From Alphaproteobacteria bacterium (GTDB lineage: Bacteria > Pseudomonadota > Alphaproteobacteria > UBA7887), in the NCBI GenBank assembly GCA_030739735.1, contig JASLYQ010000003.1, positions 120,581-184,580 of the forward strand: a stretch of 64,000 nucleotides of DNA, in the 5' to 3' direction. A program made the position numbers and the translations under genes. Within the stretch, counting starts at the first letter, position 1. Every line of letters starts with the position of its first letter. Under the pieces are notes generated by a model. That model searched no databases, had not been told where the DNA came from, and saw nothing but the letters and a program-made list of their open reading frames with translations. Shown here in pieces: positions 36,823-46,110 of the stretch.

Positions 36823-37092
36823 CTACAGTAGTACGGCGCCGGGCAGTAGTGCCCTGGCGCGCGCGGGCTGCTCGGGGGCGATGGCAGCCGATTTGCAAAA
36901 GCCGGTCAGTAGCGATTCGTGTGCGAGGATGAAGTCGAGCACGCCGGCCAGCAGCTCAGGGTCCTGGGCTGCTTGGCGCAATCCATTACCGGAGAGGCCG
37001 GAAAGCTCAAAAAACCGCGGCCGCACGGCCTCATCGGAAACGATATGGGCCAGCGCCTGCAAGGCGATCGCTTGCGCGGAATCAGGTGTCAT
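36823..37092 (-). CDS. DUF3572 family protein
   Basis: An 89-residue, mostly helical protein of unknown function, restricted as far as I know to alphaproteobacteria. Segments RFFELSGLSGNGLRQAA and LLAGVLDFILAHESLL match the family closely. Its start overlaps the end of the upstream PilZ-like gene by 11 bases. Confidence 0.85.
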   Translation of the reverse strand: MTPDSAQAIALQALAHIVSDEAVRPRFFELSGLSGNGLRQAAQDPELLAGVLDFILAHESLLTGFCKSAAIAPEQPARARALLPGAVLL

Positions 37093-37435
37093 GGTGTGAT
37101 CTTACGATAGACCCATGCTGGGTCCAGCCCGCGCGTCTACTCGGCGGTGAGAAGCAGGTGCCGGTGCAGACTTCGATCCTCGCTGGCTTTTCGACTAAGC
37201 TGCAACCCATGCCGTTCGACTCGGTGTGTACCGAGCGCACGGACATGGCGCCGAAGCGTCCGATGGTGAGCGGGCAATTGGTGTTATGCTCTGGAGCTGT
37301 CTCGCTGCGTACCAAGACCTCGTCACCAGAAATACTCTGAATCTCGCAGGTAATTTCGGTACCGTTGAAGTGGAACGAGGTGCCGGGCAGGGCGAGACGG
37401 CGAGGATGCGCTTGTTCGATTAGGAGGCTGCGCAT
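37082..37435 (-). CDS. PilZ-like domain protein
   Basis: About 117 residues from the ATG at 37435. An earlier in-frame ATG at 37522 would run into rpmG and is rejected. The layout HPRRLALPG...CEIQSISGDEVLVRSE...LTIGRFGAMSVRSVH...NGMGCSL resembles the PilZ fold (basic residues, a short SxS-type turn, then beta strands), but the RxxxR and D/NxSxxG c-di-GMP motifs are imperfect, so nucleotide binding is doubtful. It overlaps DUF3572 by 11 bases. Confidence 0.5.
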   Translation of the reverse strand: MRSLLIEQAHPRRLALPGTSFHFNGTEITCEIQSISGDEVLVRSETAPEHNTNCPLTIGRFGAMSVRSVHTESNGMGCSLVEKPARIEVCTGTCFSPPSRRAGWTQHGSIVRSHHDT

Positions 37436-37490
37436 GTGATGCTGGGCTCGGCACCTGATTAGGTCGGGCCGGATGGGGCGGTGGCGCGCG

Positions 37491-37658
37491 CTACTTAATC
37501 TTGCCTTCCTTGTACATGACATGCTTACGCGCCACGGGATCGTATTTCTTGATCTCCATTTTTCCCGTCATATTGCGCGGATTTTTCTTGGTCACATAGA
37601 AATGACCAGTTCCAGCGCTGCTATTGAGACGGATCTTGATAGTTGTGGATTTGGCCAT
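37491..37658 (-). CDS. rpmG: 50S ribosomal protein L33
   Basis: A 55-residue basic protein of the large ribosomal subunit. Translating from ATG 37658 gives [13 protein letters not shown], then [10 protein letters not shown] and [18 protein letters not shown], the L33 pattern. It lacks the CxxC pairs of the zinc-binding form, so this is the C-minus type. It is followed by the PilZ-like, DUF3572 and HAD genes on the same strand. Confidence 0.96.
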   Translation of the reverse strand: MAKSTTIKIRLNSSAGTGHFYVTKKNPRNMTGKMEIKKYDPVARKHVMYKEGKIK

Positions 37659-37790
37659 GATTGCCTACGGCGCCAAAGTGCCGCCTCCATGTATAACTTG
37701 TGGCGAACATAATCGTGCGCGATGACCTGTCAAGTCCTGCTTCGTCCGGCGATACTGGTATGATGGTCCGAATGACCGAGGAGTGACGCG

Positions 37791-37982
37791 TTGACCAGAT
37801 GTGATTATGTGGGCTATTTCAGCTTGACCGGAGCGCGGAAAATGTTGGAGCAGAATCCCGACATAGTCCTGGGCGATACGCGCACGCAGCCGGAACGGAA
37901 CTACGCTGGGCGGCTGTATCTAACCAATCTCGGCGAGGCGGTGAAGCTAGTGCTTTGGTGGCTAAAGTCTATTTTTTACTAA
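37791..37982 (+). CDS. Small hypothetical protein
   Basis: A 63-codon frame starting at TTG, with GAGGAG 8 bases upstream. The C-terminus (VKLVLWWLKSIFY) is hydrophobic, possibly a membrane anchor. I recognise no family. The region to 38176 beyond it is AT-rich, with a GACTAG/CTAGTC hairpin but no other gene. Confidence 0.35.
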   Translation: MTRCDYVGYFSLTGARKMLEQNPDIVLGDTRTQPERNYAGRLYLTNLGEAVKLVLWWLKSIFY

Positions 37983-38176
37983 TAATTAGTGTAGACTAGT
38001 CGATGGAGCTAGTCACCGGTCTATGTCGGAGCATAAGACCATTAGTATCATCACGTTGGTATCATTGGCGACAGAAATGACGCGGTTCTTGCAGTTAGTA
38101 GCATGACTTCCGAGATAGGAAGTAGCCTAGCAACGAGGGCTCGGCGCATGGATATCTCACCTGGTGGGAACTAGAA

Positions 38177-38203
38177 AGGGCCGCTCCGGTGGGGAGCAGC
38201 CCT
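38177..38203 (-). terminator. Terminator-like hairpin after grxD
   Basis: AGGGC and GCCCT, then GCTCC and GGAGC, pair around a 5-base loop with one mismatch (C/A). On the minus strand it lies 26 bases after the grxD stop and is followed by TTCTAGTT, a weak T-tract. It probably ends the purC-to-grxD transcript. Confidence 0.6.
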
Positions 38204-38228
38204 CTGGGAAATGAGGAGTGTGGTAGAG

Positions 38229-38570
38229 TCATGCGGCTTCTACCTCAATGCCGTGCTTGCCCATGAGGTCGCTCAGCTCGCCGTTCTCGTACATCTCACG
38301 CACGATGTCGGCACCGCCGACAAATTCGTTGCGGACATAAAGTTGTGGAATGGTCGGCCAGTTGCTGAACTGCTTGATGCCTTCGCGGATGTCGGGCTCG
38401 TTGAGCACGTCGATGCTCTTAAACTTGACGCCCATGTGACTCAGCACCTGGACCACCAGGGCAGAAAAGCCGCATTGTGGGAAGATCGGCGTGCCTTTCA
38501 TGAAAAGCACGATGGGATGAGAGGCGATCTCGGATTCGATACGTTCGGATACGGGGGTGCCGTCGGTCAT
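38229..38570 (-). CDS. grxD: Monothiol glutaredoxin (Grx4/GrxD type)
   Basis: A 113-residue CGFS glutaredoxin (Cys33) that binds a [2Fe-2S] cluster with glutathione and partners BolA. TIPQLYV and GGADIVREMYE are the glutathione-binding segments. The start is ATG 38570, with AGGAG 8 bases upstream; a TTG two codons earlier is discarded. It follows bolA by 36 bases, and the pair fits the known Grx4-BolA iron-sulfur complex. Confidence 0.95.
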   Translation of the reverse strand: MTDGTPVSERIESEIASHPIVLFMKGTPIFPQCGFSALVVQVLSHMGVKFKSIDVLNEPDIREGIKQFSNWPTIPQLYVRNEFVGGADIVREMYENGELSDLMGKHGIEVEAA

Positions 38571-38606
38571 GGTCAAGTCTCCTTACTTGTGTGCCTGTCC
38601 GGCCGG

Positions 38607-38846
38607 TCAGGCATCGTCCGGTACAGAGGTTTGAATGGCGAGGGCATGCAGCGCGCTGGCCATGTTGCCCTGCAGTGCAGCATAGACCATCTGGTGCTGC
38701 TGCACCCGCGACTTACCCTGAAACGAGGGCGAGCTGACATAAGCTGCATAGTGGTCACCGTCGCCGCGCATATCTTCCAAGCGCACTTCAGCGTCGGGAA
38801 TGCCCTCGCGGATCAAGCGCTCGATTTCGCTGGCGTCCATCGCCAT
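38607..38846 (-). CDS. BolA-family protein
   Basis: A 79-residue protein of the IbaG/BolA2 type, with GDGDHYAAYVSSPSFQGKSRVQQHQMVYAAL matching the family fold in two halves: the HYAAYV strand and the QQHQMVY helix with the invariant His. It works with monothiol glutaredoxin in iron-sulfur transfer. It sits between purL (12 bases upstream) and grxD, the alphaproteobacterial order. Confidence 0.93.
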   Translation of the reverse strand: MAMDASEIERLIREGIPDAEVRLEDMRGDGDHYAAYVSSPSFQGKSRVQQHQMVYAALQGNMASALHALAIQTSVPDDA

Positions 38847-38858
38847 GGTGGTATCCCT

Positions 38859-41012
38859 CTAGTCGTTGGCCATATAGGCCGGCAGCCAGCATTCGCGCGC
38901 TGCCTGCAAGTCATCCACCGATATGGCACTGGTGCCATTGCGTGTCAACGCACCGCCACCGCTGGTCCCTATTGCACTGGCTGCAACCCCGGCCGCCGTG
39001 GCGGCAGCGAGGACAGCATCAGCTTCGTCAGTCGCAATTACGTAGCGCGCCTGATCCTCACCGAACAGCCAGCCGGCGTCCTCAGGCCCCTTGATATCTG
39101 CACCGATGCCACTGGCGGCCACCATCTCGGCGATTGCCACGTAGAAGCCGCCGTCGGAGATATCATGGCAGCAAGAGATGTGGCCCTGCTCTATCAGGCC
39201 GCGTACGAAATCGCCGTTCTTGCGCTCCGTGGCGAGATCGACAGGCGGCGGCGTGCCGCGGTCGTCGCCGAGCAGAAGGCGGGCATAGAGCGATTGACCG
39301 AGATGGCCGTCGCCATCGCCGATAAGGATAAGCGCAAGATTGGGGCTAGGGATGGCAGGGGTGGCCAAGTGCGCGATGTTGCCGATCAGGCCGATGCCGC
39401 CAACCTGCGGGGTGGGTGGAATATTACGACCCTCGGTCTCGTTATAGAAGGAGACATTTCCTGAAACAATTGGAAAATCAAGAGCTTGACAGGCATCGCT
39501 CATGCCCCGCAAGGCAAAGACGAACTGCGCCATGATCTCGGGTCGTTCGGGATTACCGAAATTCAGGCAGTCGGTGATGGCAAGCGGCATCGCGCCGGTG
39601 GCGCTCAGGTTGCGCCAGGCCTCGGCCACGGCCTGCATGCCACCTCGTTCAGGATCGGCCTCGCAATAGCGCGGCGTGCAGTCGGTGCTTATGGCGAGGC
39701 CTTTGTCGCTGTCGTGGACGCGCACCACCGCCGCGTCGCTGCCTGGCCGCTGCACGGTATCGCCCATTACCATGTGATCATATTGGTCCCAAATCCAGAG
39801 CCGCGAGCCGAGGTCGGGACCGGATAGCAAGGCCAGCAGGCCGTTCTCAAAATTGGCGTCCGGCAGTGCAGGCAGGGGTTCAGGCTTAGGCGGCTCACTA
39901 TAGGGCCGATCGTAGCACACGCCTTCAGCCAGCGGCCCGACGGGCATGTCAGCGACGACCTCGTCCTCCCAGGTCAGCAACAGGCGATTACCGTTTGTGA
40001 CCTCGCCGATGACCGCGAAATCGAGCTCCCACTTTTTGAAGATCGCATGCGCCTTGGCCTCAGCGCCGGGGCGCAGCACCATCAGCATGCGCTCCTGGCT
40101 CTCGGAGAGCATCAACTCGTAAGGGGTCATGCCTTCTTCGCGTGCCGGCACTTTGTCGAGCGCGAGGTGGAAGCCGGCATTGCCCTTGGCCGCCATCTCG
40201 ACCGCCGAGGAGGTCAACCCGGCTGCGCCCATGTCCTGGATACCGATGATGGCGTCGGTGGCCATTAATTCCAGACAGGCTTCGACCAGCAGCTTTTCCG
40301 TAAACGGATCGCCGACCTGCACCGTCGGGCGCTTCTCCTCGACGTCGCCGCCGAACGAGGCGGAGGCCATCGAGGCGCCATGAATGCCGTCGCGTCCGGT
40401 TTTCGAGCCGACATAAACTACCGGACTGCCGACGCCGCTGGCAGTGGCGTAGAAGATGCGGTCGGCATCGGCCAAGCCTACCGTCATGGCATTGACTAGA
40501 ATGTTGCCGTCGTAGCGCGCGTCGAACGAGCATTCGCCACCCACCGTCGGTACACCGATGCAGTTGCCGTAGCCGCCGATGCCGCTCACCACACCGGCCA
40601 CCAGGTGCCGTGTTTTGGGATGCTCTGGCGAGCCGAAGCGCAGACAGTTGAGGTTGGCTACGGGCCGTGCACCCATGGTGAAGATGTCACGCAAGATGCC
40701 ACCGACACCCGTCGCCGCGCCCTGATAGGGCTCGATATAGGAGGGGTGGTTATGGCTCTCCATCTTGAAGATGGCGGCCTGGCCGTCGCCGATATCGACC
40801 ACACCGGCATTCTCGCCTGGCCCCTGAATGACCCATGGCGCGTTTGTTGGCAGTTTTGCCAGGTGCATACGCGAGGACTTATAAGAGCAATGCTCGCTCC
40901 ACATGGCCGAGAAGATTCCGAGCTCGGTGATATTCGGCTCGCGCCCGAGATGCTGCAAGATATCGTTATACTCGGCTTCGCTGAGGCCGTGCTCGAGCGC
41001 GATCTCACGCAT
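38859..41012 (-). CDS. purL: Phosphoribosylformylglycinamidine synthase subunit PurL
   Basis: Synthase subunit of the FGAM step in purine synthesis, small three-subunit type (717 residues). The AIR-synthase-like fold is clear: EHCSYKSSR near the start, [16 protein letters not shown], and the C-terminal [10 protein letters not shown]. It works with PurS and PurQ, encoded immediately upstream, and overlaps purQ by 8 bases. Confidence 0.97.
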   Translation of the reverse strand: MREIALEHGLSEAEYNDILQHLGREPNITELGIFSAMWSEHCSYKSSRMHLAKLPTNAPWVIQGPGENAGVVDIGDGQAAIFKMESHNHPSYIEPYQGAATGVGGILRDIFTMGARPVANLNCLRFGSPEHPKTRHLVAGVVSGIGGYGNCIGVPTVGGECSFDARYDGNILVNAMTVGLADADRIFYATASGVGSPVVYVGSKTGRDGIHGASMASASFGGDVEEKRPTVQVGDPFTEKLLVEACLELMATDAIIGIQDMGAAGLTSSAVEMAAKGNAGFHLALDKVPAREEGMTPYELMLSESQERMLMVLRPGAEAKAHAIFKKWELDFAVIGEVTNGNRLLLTWEDEVVADMPVGPLAEGVCYDRPYSEPPKPEPLPALPDANFENGLLALLSGPDLGSRLWIWDQYDHMVMGDTVQRPGSDAAVVRVHDSDKGLAISTDCTPRYCEADPERGGMQAVAEAWRNLSATGAMPLAITDCLNFGNPERPEIMAQFVFALRGMSDACQALDFPIVSGNVSFYNETEGRNIPPTPQVGGIGLIGNIAHLATPAIPSPNLALILIGDGDGHLGQSLYARLLLGDDRGTPPPVDLATERKNGDFVRGLIEQGHISCCHDISDGGFYVAIAEMVAASGIGADIKGPEDAGWLFGEDQARYVIATDEADAVLAAATAAGVAASAIGTSGGGALTRNGTSAISVDDLQAARECWLPAYMAND

Positions 41013-41682
41013 TGATGCTCTCGGTCAGTCCCGCGAACAGCCGGGCACCGTCGCTGCCGCCGAGCTCGGGCTCGATGGCGCGCTCAGGGTGGGGCATGAG
41101 CCCGACGATGCGGCCCGTCCCATCCGCTATGCCGGCGATATCGTTTTGGGCGCCGTTGGGTGCGCCGTCGGCATAGCGGAAGGTGATGCGACCTTCACCT
41201 TCGAGTCTGGCTAGGGTCTCGGCATCAGCGAAGTAGTTGCCGTCATTGTGGGCTATGGGGAAGCTCACGCGCTCGCCAACTTCGTAAGGTGTGGTGAAGG
41301 GGGTATCGGTATTTTCAACGGTCAGTGCGACGTGGCGGCAGAGAAAGCGCAGGTCGCGATTGCGCATCAGCACGCCGGGCAGCAGGCCGGATTCAGTAAG
41401 TACGTGGAAGCCATTGCATATGCCGAGCACGGCGACGCCGGCTTTGGCGCGCGCCAGCACTTCGTGCATCACCGGCGATAGTGAGGCCATGGCGCCCGAG
41501 CGCAAATAGTCGCCAAAGGAGAAGCCACCGGGCAGCACGATCAGATCAAGGGGCGGCAATTCTGTCTCGCCATGCCAGATCATCGTCGGCGCCGTACCGG
41601 TGGCTCCTCCAATCGCCACCGCCACGTCGCGATCACAGTTGGAGCCGGGAAAGACGATGACGGCGGCGCGCAGTGCGCTCAT
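41005..41682 (-). CDS. purQ: Phosphoribosylformylglycinamidine synthase subunit PurQ
   Basis: Class I glutamine amidotransferase subunit, 225 residues, supplying ammonia to PurL. The nucleophile cysteine is in [11 protein letters not shown], and the His-Glu pair is in [11 protein letters not shown]. It begins 4 bases inside the purS end and overlaps purL, so translation is coupled through the whole block. Confidence 0.97.
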   Translation of the reverse strand: MSALRAAVIVFPGSNCDRDVAVAIGGATGTAPTMIWHGETELPPLDLIVLPGGFSFGDYLRSGAMASLSPVMHEVLARAKAGVAVLGICNGFHVLTESGLLPGVLMRNRDLRFLCRHVALTVENTDTPFTTPYEVGERVSFPIAHNDGNYFADAETLARLEGEGRITFRYADGAPNGAQNDIAGIADGTGRIVGLMPHPERAIEPELGGSDGARLFAGLTESINA

Positions 41683-41921
41683 TCGGCGATATCTATCGAG
41701 TAGTCTTCGATCACGGTGTTAGCAAGCAGCTTGGCGCACATGGCATCGACCGTCGCACGGACGGTCTCGGCATCCGTCCCGGCGAGATTGAGCTCGATAT
41801 ACTTGCCTTGGCGTACCTCGTCGACGCCCTCAAAGCCGAGGTGGCCGAGGGCGTTCTCGATGGCCTTGCCTTGCGGGTCGAGCACGCCCGGCTTGAGCAC
41901 GATATGGACTTTGGCCTTCAT
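41679..41921 (-). CDS. purS: Phosphoribosylformylglycinamidine synthase subunit PurS
   Basis: An 80-residue structural subunit that bridges PurL and Pur[18 protein letters not shown] is the hallmark segment. It overlaps both purC and purQ by 4 bases. Confidence 0.96.
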   Translation of the reverse strand: MKAKVHIVLKPGVLDPQGKAIENALGHLGFEGVDEVRQGKYIELNLAGTDAETVRATVDAMCAKLLANTVIEDYSIDIAE

Positions 41922-42682
41922 TGCATGGTCTCCGGGCCCTGCAGGTCGCGCGGACCGCTCTCGGGTAATATGCCGAGGCGTCTGGCCACTTCCTGATAGC
42001 CTTCCTCGACATTGCCGAGGTCGCGGCGGAAGCGATCCTTATCGAGTTTCTCGTTGGTCTTGAGATCCCAGAGGCGGCAATTGTCGGGGCTGATCTCGTC
42101 AGCCAGTACTACGCGCATGTCGTCGCCCTCGTAAAGCCGACCGAACTCTACCTTGAAGTCGATCAACCGGATGCCGACGGCGAAGAACAGGCCGCCGAGG
42201 AAGTCATTGATGCGTAGTGCCATCGACAGCATCTCGTCTAGCTCCTGCGGCGCCGACCAACCGAAGGCGGTGATATGCTCTTCCGAGATCATCGGATCGT
42301 CGAGCTCGTCGGACTTGTAATAGTACTCGACGATGGAGCGCGGCAGGGGTGTGCCCTCGGCCACGCCGAAGCGCTGGGTGAACGAGCCCGCGGCGATAGT
42401 GCGTACCACCACTTCGATGGGGATGATCTCCACCTCCTTGATGAGTTGCTCACGCATGTTGAGGCGGCGCACGAAATGCGTCGGGATGCCGATGTCCGCC
42501 AGCCGCGTCATCAGGTACTCCGAGATGCGGTTATTAAGCACGCCCTTGCCGGTGATCGTGCCCTTCTTCTTATTGTTGTAGGCGGTGGCGTCGTCTTTGA
42601 AGTATTGCACCAGGGTGCCGGGCTCTGGCCCCTCAAACAGGACTTTTGCCTTGCCTTCAAAAATTTGTCTGCGGCGCGACAT
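41918..42682 (-). CDS. purC: Phosphoribosylaminoimidazole-succinocarboxamide synthase
   Basis: SAICAR synthetase of 254 residues, joining CAIR and aspartate. It begins [16 protein letters not shown], with the family motifs [12 protein letters not shown] and LIDFKVEFG. It is the first gene of purC-purS-purQ-purL-bolA-grxD. The leader carries a promoter-like pair and an intrinsic-terminator hairpin whose T-tract ends only about 30 bases before the ATG, suggesting attenuation. The ribosome-binding site is AAGGGAA. Confidence 0.97.
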   Translation of the reverse strand: MSRRRQIFEGKAKVLFEGPEPGTLVQYFKDDATAYNNKKKGTITGKGVLNNRISEYLMTRLADIGIPTHFVRRLNMREQLIKEVEIIPIEVVVRTIAAGSFTQRFGVAEGTPLPRSIVEYYYKSDELDDPMISEEHITAFGWSAPQELDEMLSMALRINDFLGGLFFAVGIRLIDFKVEFGRLYEGDDMRVVLADEISPDNCRLWDLKTNEKLDKDRFRRDLGNVEEGYQEVARRLGILPESGPRDLQGPETMQ

Positions 42683-42711
42683 GGGGTTCCCTTTCCCGGG
42701 CGGCGAAGACC

Positions 42712-42737
42712 AAAAACGGCCTCCGATGAAGGCCGTT
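42712..42737 (-). terminator. Attenuator-like intrinsic terminator in the purC leader
   Basis: On the minus strand, AACGGCCT and AGGCCGTT form an 8-bp perfect stem with a 7-base loop, followed directly by TTTTTGG. It lies downstream of the predicted purC promoter and upstream of the start codon, so transcription into purC must pass through it. It could also end transcripts from the gene at 42829-43584. Confidence 0.65.
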
Positions 42738-42747
42738 CGCGAGCCTC

Positions 42748-42776
42748 TACATACGCCAAACGGCGTTAGTGTACAA
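42748..42776 (-). promoter_or_regulatory. Predicted sigma-70-like promoter of the purC operon
   Basis: Minus-strand TTGTAC and TATGTA are separated by exactly 17 bases. The spacer contains a small ACGCC/GGCGT hairpin with a GTTT loop, which could be an operator. Distance and orientation fit transcription of the purC leader. Confidence 0.5.
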
Positions 42777-42828
42777 TGCCTAGAAAGAAATTAGAGAACA
42801 CATTAAACATATATTATAGTATATTGTT

Positions 42829-43584
42829 TTATATATTAATAATTACTTCATTATACTGGGTTTTGTTGGGTTTGCCGGGGGCAAATCGCCAGTGCCACGT
42901 CGCTTGAAGGTCATCGACCGGTGCTAGGGCGATGAGGGAACTCGACACCGTGGCGAAACCGTGCTCGGTAATCACGCACATTGCGGCCAGGGGGTCAGCC
43001 TGGGCAGTGGAGCCGGTATCCGCCATCAGCGTCTGCCAAGCGGCCCAACCGCCGGTATCGGGCTCCGGTATCTCAGCCTCGCGAAAGCGGTCGATATAGG
43101 CATCGACGCGTGGTGAGCGGCGGTCGTTGGGATCGTGTGAGGTAACCATGGATAGCCCTTCGGACAAGGCTGATACACCGACTTCCGCGTCGCCCTGATG
43201 GCGCACGAAGAAGGCATCGCGGGCGTCGGCGATCACCAAGTTGAATGGCTGCCAGGCACGGCCATCAAGATCGGTCAGGGCTTCCGCAGCGGCTCTGGCT
43301 TCGGCGTGATCGAGCGCTTCAAGCACCAGCTCGCCCCGCGAACGCATACCGGGTGCCGGCCCGAGTGTGCCCAGTCGGTTGAGAATTCCGGCTAATATCC
43401 CGTGATCATTCACCCCGAGCCAGCTGCCGCCGGCCTTCAGATCGTGGCCGGCCACCACATCCGGGCGGTCTGCCCAATGCCGGCCCGGTGGCACCCAGGG
43501 TCGTTCTTCCATCTCGTCGCGATTGGTAGCGACGATCAGTGGCCAGTCGTTCGCCGGCCGGTGCAGCAGGATGAGGGTGCACAT
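42829..43584 (-). CDS. NRDE/TANGO2-family protein
   Basis: A 251-residue member of the NRDE (TANGO2) family. The defining Asn-Arg-Asp-Glu is in ATNRDEMEERP, and the mature N-terminus MCTLILLHRP, with Cys2 after the start, is conserved. Function is unresolved in bacteria; heme or lipid handling has been suggested for eukaryotic relatives. I start it at 43584, not the longer in-frame start at 43674, because the family begins at MCTL. Confidence 0.85.
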   Translation of the reverse strand: MCTLILLHRPANDWPLIVATNRDEMEERPWVPPGRHWADRPDVVAGHDLKAGGSWLGVNDHGILAGILNRLGTLGPAPGMRSRGELVLEALDHAEARAAAEALTDLDGRAWQPFNLVIADARDAFFVRHQGDAEVGVSALSEGLSMVTSHDPNDRRSPRVDAYIDRFREAEIPEPDTGGWAAWQTLMADTGSTAQADPLAAMCVITEHGFATVSSSLIALAPVDDLQATWHWRFAPGKPNKTQYNEVIINI

Positions 43585-43691
43585 TGGATTGCAGCCTAGT
43601 TTGATTTCGAGCGCGGACAAGGTAGTAAGGAGGAGACTTAGGCACAATATGCAAGCCTTGGAGCCGCACCACATAACAATCTGGGACAGCC

Positions 43692-44012
43692 ATGACCACT
43701 TTCGACAATCGTGAGCGCGACGCTGAGAAAAAGTTTGAACATGACGAGGAGCTACGCTTCAAGGTCACCGCGCGGCGGAACAAGCTTTTGGGCCTATGGG
43801 CGGCAGAGCTTCTGGGCCTGACTGGCGAAGCGGCGGAGGCCTATGCCAAGGAGGTTGTGCTATCTGACTTTGAGCGTCCCGGCGACGAGGATGTGCTGGA
43901 GAAGGTGTTGCGCGACTTCGAGGGGAAGGGCGTCAATACGGATGCCACCAAGATCCGTGTGCAGATGGACGACCTGATGGGTGAGGCGCGCGTGCAAATC
44001 ATGAGCGAGTAG
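43692..44012 (+). CDS. DUF1476 F1-ATPase inhibitor (zeta subunit)
   Basis: A 106-residue helical protein matching DUF1476, the family of the Paracoccus F1FO-ATP synthase zeta inhibitor. Conserved segments are FDNRERDAEKKFEHDEE at the N-terminus (the inhibitory helix region) and ARRNKLLGLWAAELLG. It would block ATP hydrolysis by F1. It stands alone, divergent from the TANGO2-like gene, with about 200 gene-free bases downstream (44013-44212). Confidence 0.88.
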   Translation: MTTFDNRERDAEKKFEHDEELRFKVTARRNKLLGLWAAELLGLTGEAAEAYAKEVVLSDFERPGDEDVLEKVLRDFEGKGVNTDATKIRVQMDDLMGEARVQIMSE

Positions 44013-44212
44013 CTTCGCGATAGGTGGCGTCGACGAGGGCCACTATGCCTGTCCACCGGCGTATGTCCCTGGATCCACGGTTTTCGGCCGGTACTCTAGC
44101 GTCACAAGACGCGCCTCACCGCATGACCACATAGCTGGGCGACCCGGTATGGCGACAATGAGAACGAGGGCGAGAAATCTCATGCAGCCAGCCGATATTG
44201 CTTAAAGTTCGA

Positions 44213-45880
44213 TTATACCTTTTCTTTCTGCGCTGCCATAGATGGCGGTGGCACGAAATAGGGCGGGAAGGTACCGATCGCAGCCATGTTTACCTCGACA
44301 AGCACTGGGCCGTCGATGGCGATGCTCTCGGCGACCGTGGGGCCGAGGGCCGCGGCGCTAGTCACGCGCCGGAAAGGTACGCGGGCGAGCGCGGCAAGCG
44401 CTTCGAAGTCTGGGCCCGAAGGCTTGTCGTAGACATGGCGACCGCCGTATAGCCTGTCCTGAATGTGGCGGATGACGCCGTAGCCGCCATCGTTCATGAC
44501 CAGGAACACGACATCGGCGCCGGCGTCCGCGGCGGTCCAGATTTCTGCCAAGCTAAGATAGAAGGCGCCATCGCCGCACATGCTGACAACTTTGCGCCCG
44601 CCAGCTCCGAGTGCCGCGCCGATACCGAAAGGCAGGCCCGGACCGATCGCGGCGCTGACCGGATAGACGTTGTCGCGTGGGTCATGGACCGGAAAGATGC
44701 GGTTGCCCCAGGTGCTGTTGTTGAGCGTTACGTCACGCACCCAAACCGCGTCGCGCGGCATGGCCTGGCGCAAATCGCCCGGAAAACTGCGATAGGGACC
44801 CAGATAGTCCCGATAGGCCTCAGTGGCTCGTGCCTTGAGCGCCGCGACCTCCTCGCCGTAGCCGGCCTCGATAGCAAGCCGACCGGCAACGCGCCTGGCC
44901 AGTGCGGTGAGGGTCAGGGAGCTGTCGGCGCAGACGAAATGCTCGCTCGTATAGGTGCGGCCATTGGCGCTGGTATCGACATCGATCTGCGCCCGTCGCG
45001 CCGGTAAGGCAAGGCTCATGTCACGCGTCTCGTGACCACGCAGACGCGAGCCTGCGACGATGAGCAGATCGACGCTAGCGTAGAACTCCTCGATCTCAGG
45101 GGTGCCGTTGAGGCCGCCGAGGGTGAGCGGATGATCCTCGTCGACCACGCCGCGCCCGTTCCAGCTCGTCACCAGCGGGACGCCGAGATCGACGAGGCTC
45201 GCTGCCGCCTCGGTTGCATGGCGTGCGCCGCTGCCCAGCCAGAGCATAGGCCGGTGGGCGCCTACTAACAGGTCACACAGGGTGGAAAGTGCGGCTTCAT
45301 CGGGCGCCAGTGCCGGCGGCACCGGTAAGGAAAAGTCCTCAAGCTGGCGCGGACGTTGCAGGGTCGTGCGCAACACGTCGATCGGGATCTCGACACTGAC
45401 CGGTCCGCGCGGTGGTGTCAGGGCCTCCGCGGCAGCACGGGTCAGTACGCCAAGTGCAGTATTGGCAGAGCGTACGCGATAGGCCGCCTTGCCCACGGAC
45501 GCCATCATGCGTAGTTGCTCGGGCGCATCATGGACCATGCCCTGTTGGCGGTCGACATTGGTGGTAGCGGTCTGGCCGGTGATGTGGAGCACTGGGGAGC
45601 CTGCAAAATGTGCTTCGAGCAGTCCGCCCGCAGCATTGGCAGCGCCCGGTCCAGTGCTGGTGATGACGACGCCGAGTGCGTCGGAGACCCGCGCATGTGC
45701 ATCCGCCATATGCGCTGCCCCCGCTTCTCCTCGCGCCGGCACGAAGCGGATGGCGTTGCGTCGGCCGATGGCATCCAGGAGCGGGATGTTATGTACCGAG
45801 ATCACGCCATAGGCGGTTTTCACGCCGCAGGCCTGTAAAAACTCTGCGGCTATATCGCCGACAGTTATCTCGTCCGTCAT
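44213..45880 (-). CDS. Thiamine-diphosphate-dependent enzyme (acetolactate synthase-like)
   Basis: A 555-residue ThDP enzyme with the usual three domains. The cofactor-activating glutamate is in PARGEAGAAHMADA, and the ThDP/magnesium motif runs from GDGAFYLS to MNDGGYG, where the common NN is ND. It looks like the large acetolactate synthase/benzoylformate decarboxylase group but is not a clear IlvB, so the reaction is open. ATG 45880 is preferred over GTG 45886 for its AGAGG spacing. The 230 bases upstream (45881-46110) contain no gene I can support. Confidence 0.88.
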   Translation of the reverse strand: MTDEITVGDIAAEFLQACGVKTAYGVISVHNIPLLDAIGRRNAIRFVPARGEAGAAHMADAHARVSDALGVVITSTGPGAANAAGGLLEAHFAGSPVLHITGQTATTNVDRQQGMVHDAPEQLRMMASVGKAAYRVRSANTALGVLTRAAAEALTPPRGPVSVEIPIDVLRTTLQRPRQLEDFSLPVPPALAPDEAALSTLCDLLVGAHRPMLWLGSGARHATEAAASLVDLGVPLVTSWNGRGVVDEDHPLTLGGLNGTPEIEEFYASVDLLIVAGSRLRGHETRDMSLALPARRAQIDVDTSANGRTYTSEHFVCADSSLTLTALARRVAGRLAIEAGYGEEVAALKARATEAYRDYLGPYRSFPGDLRQAMPRDAVWVRDVTLNNSTWGNRIFPVHDPRDNVYPVSAAIGPGLPFGIGAALGAGGRKVVSMCGDGAFYLSLAEIWTAADAGADVVFLVMNDGGYGVIRHIQDRLYGGRHVYDKPSGPDFEALAALARVPFRRVTSAAALGPTVAESIAIDGPVLVEVNMAAIGTFPPYFVPPPSMAAQKEKV

Positions 45881-46110
45881 TCGCACCTCTCCGGAAATGG
45901 GTCCGACTGGAATAGCGATCTCGGCCTAAAGCGTAAAGCTTTGCTCCTAGGCTGGTGGTTCGCAGCGGATATAGGAACCGAGCTTGGCTGGGGGTGGCAG
46001 GGGCGTTGGCTAGTTTTGCCTTGATGGCGTTATCGTCCCGATCGGGTCCTTGACGGACCAGTGCTTCGGCCCGGCTTCCTTGAACCAGAATTCGAGAACG
46101 GCTTGCCGCC

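Noticed and set aside
38211..39464. 417-codon plus-strand frame over grxD, bolA and purL
   Set aside because: Antisense to three clearly conserved genes, with no start signal or domain of its own.
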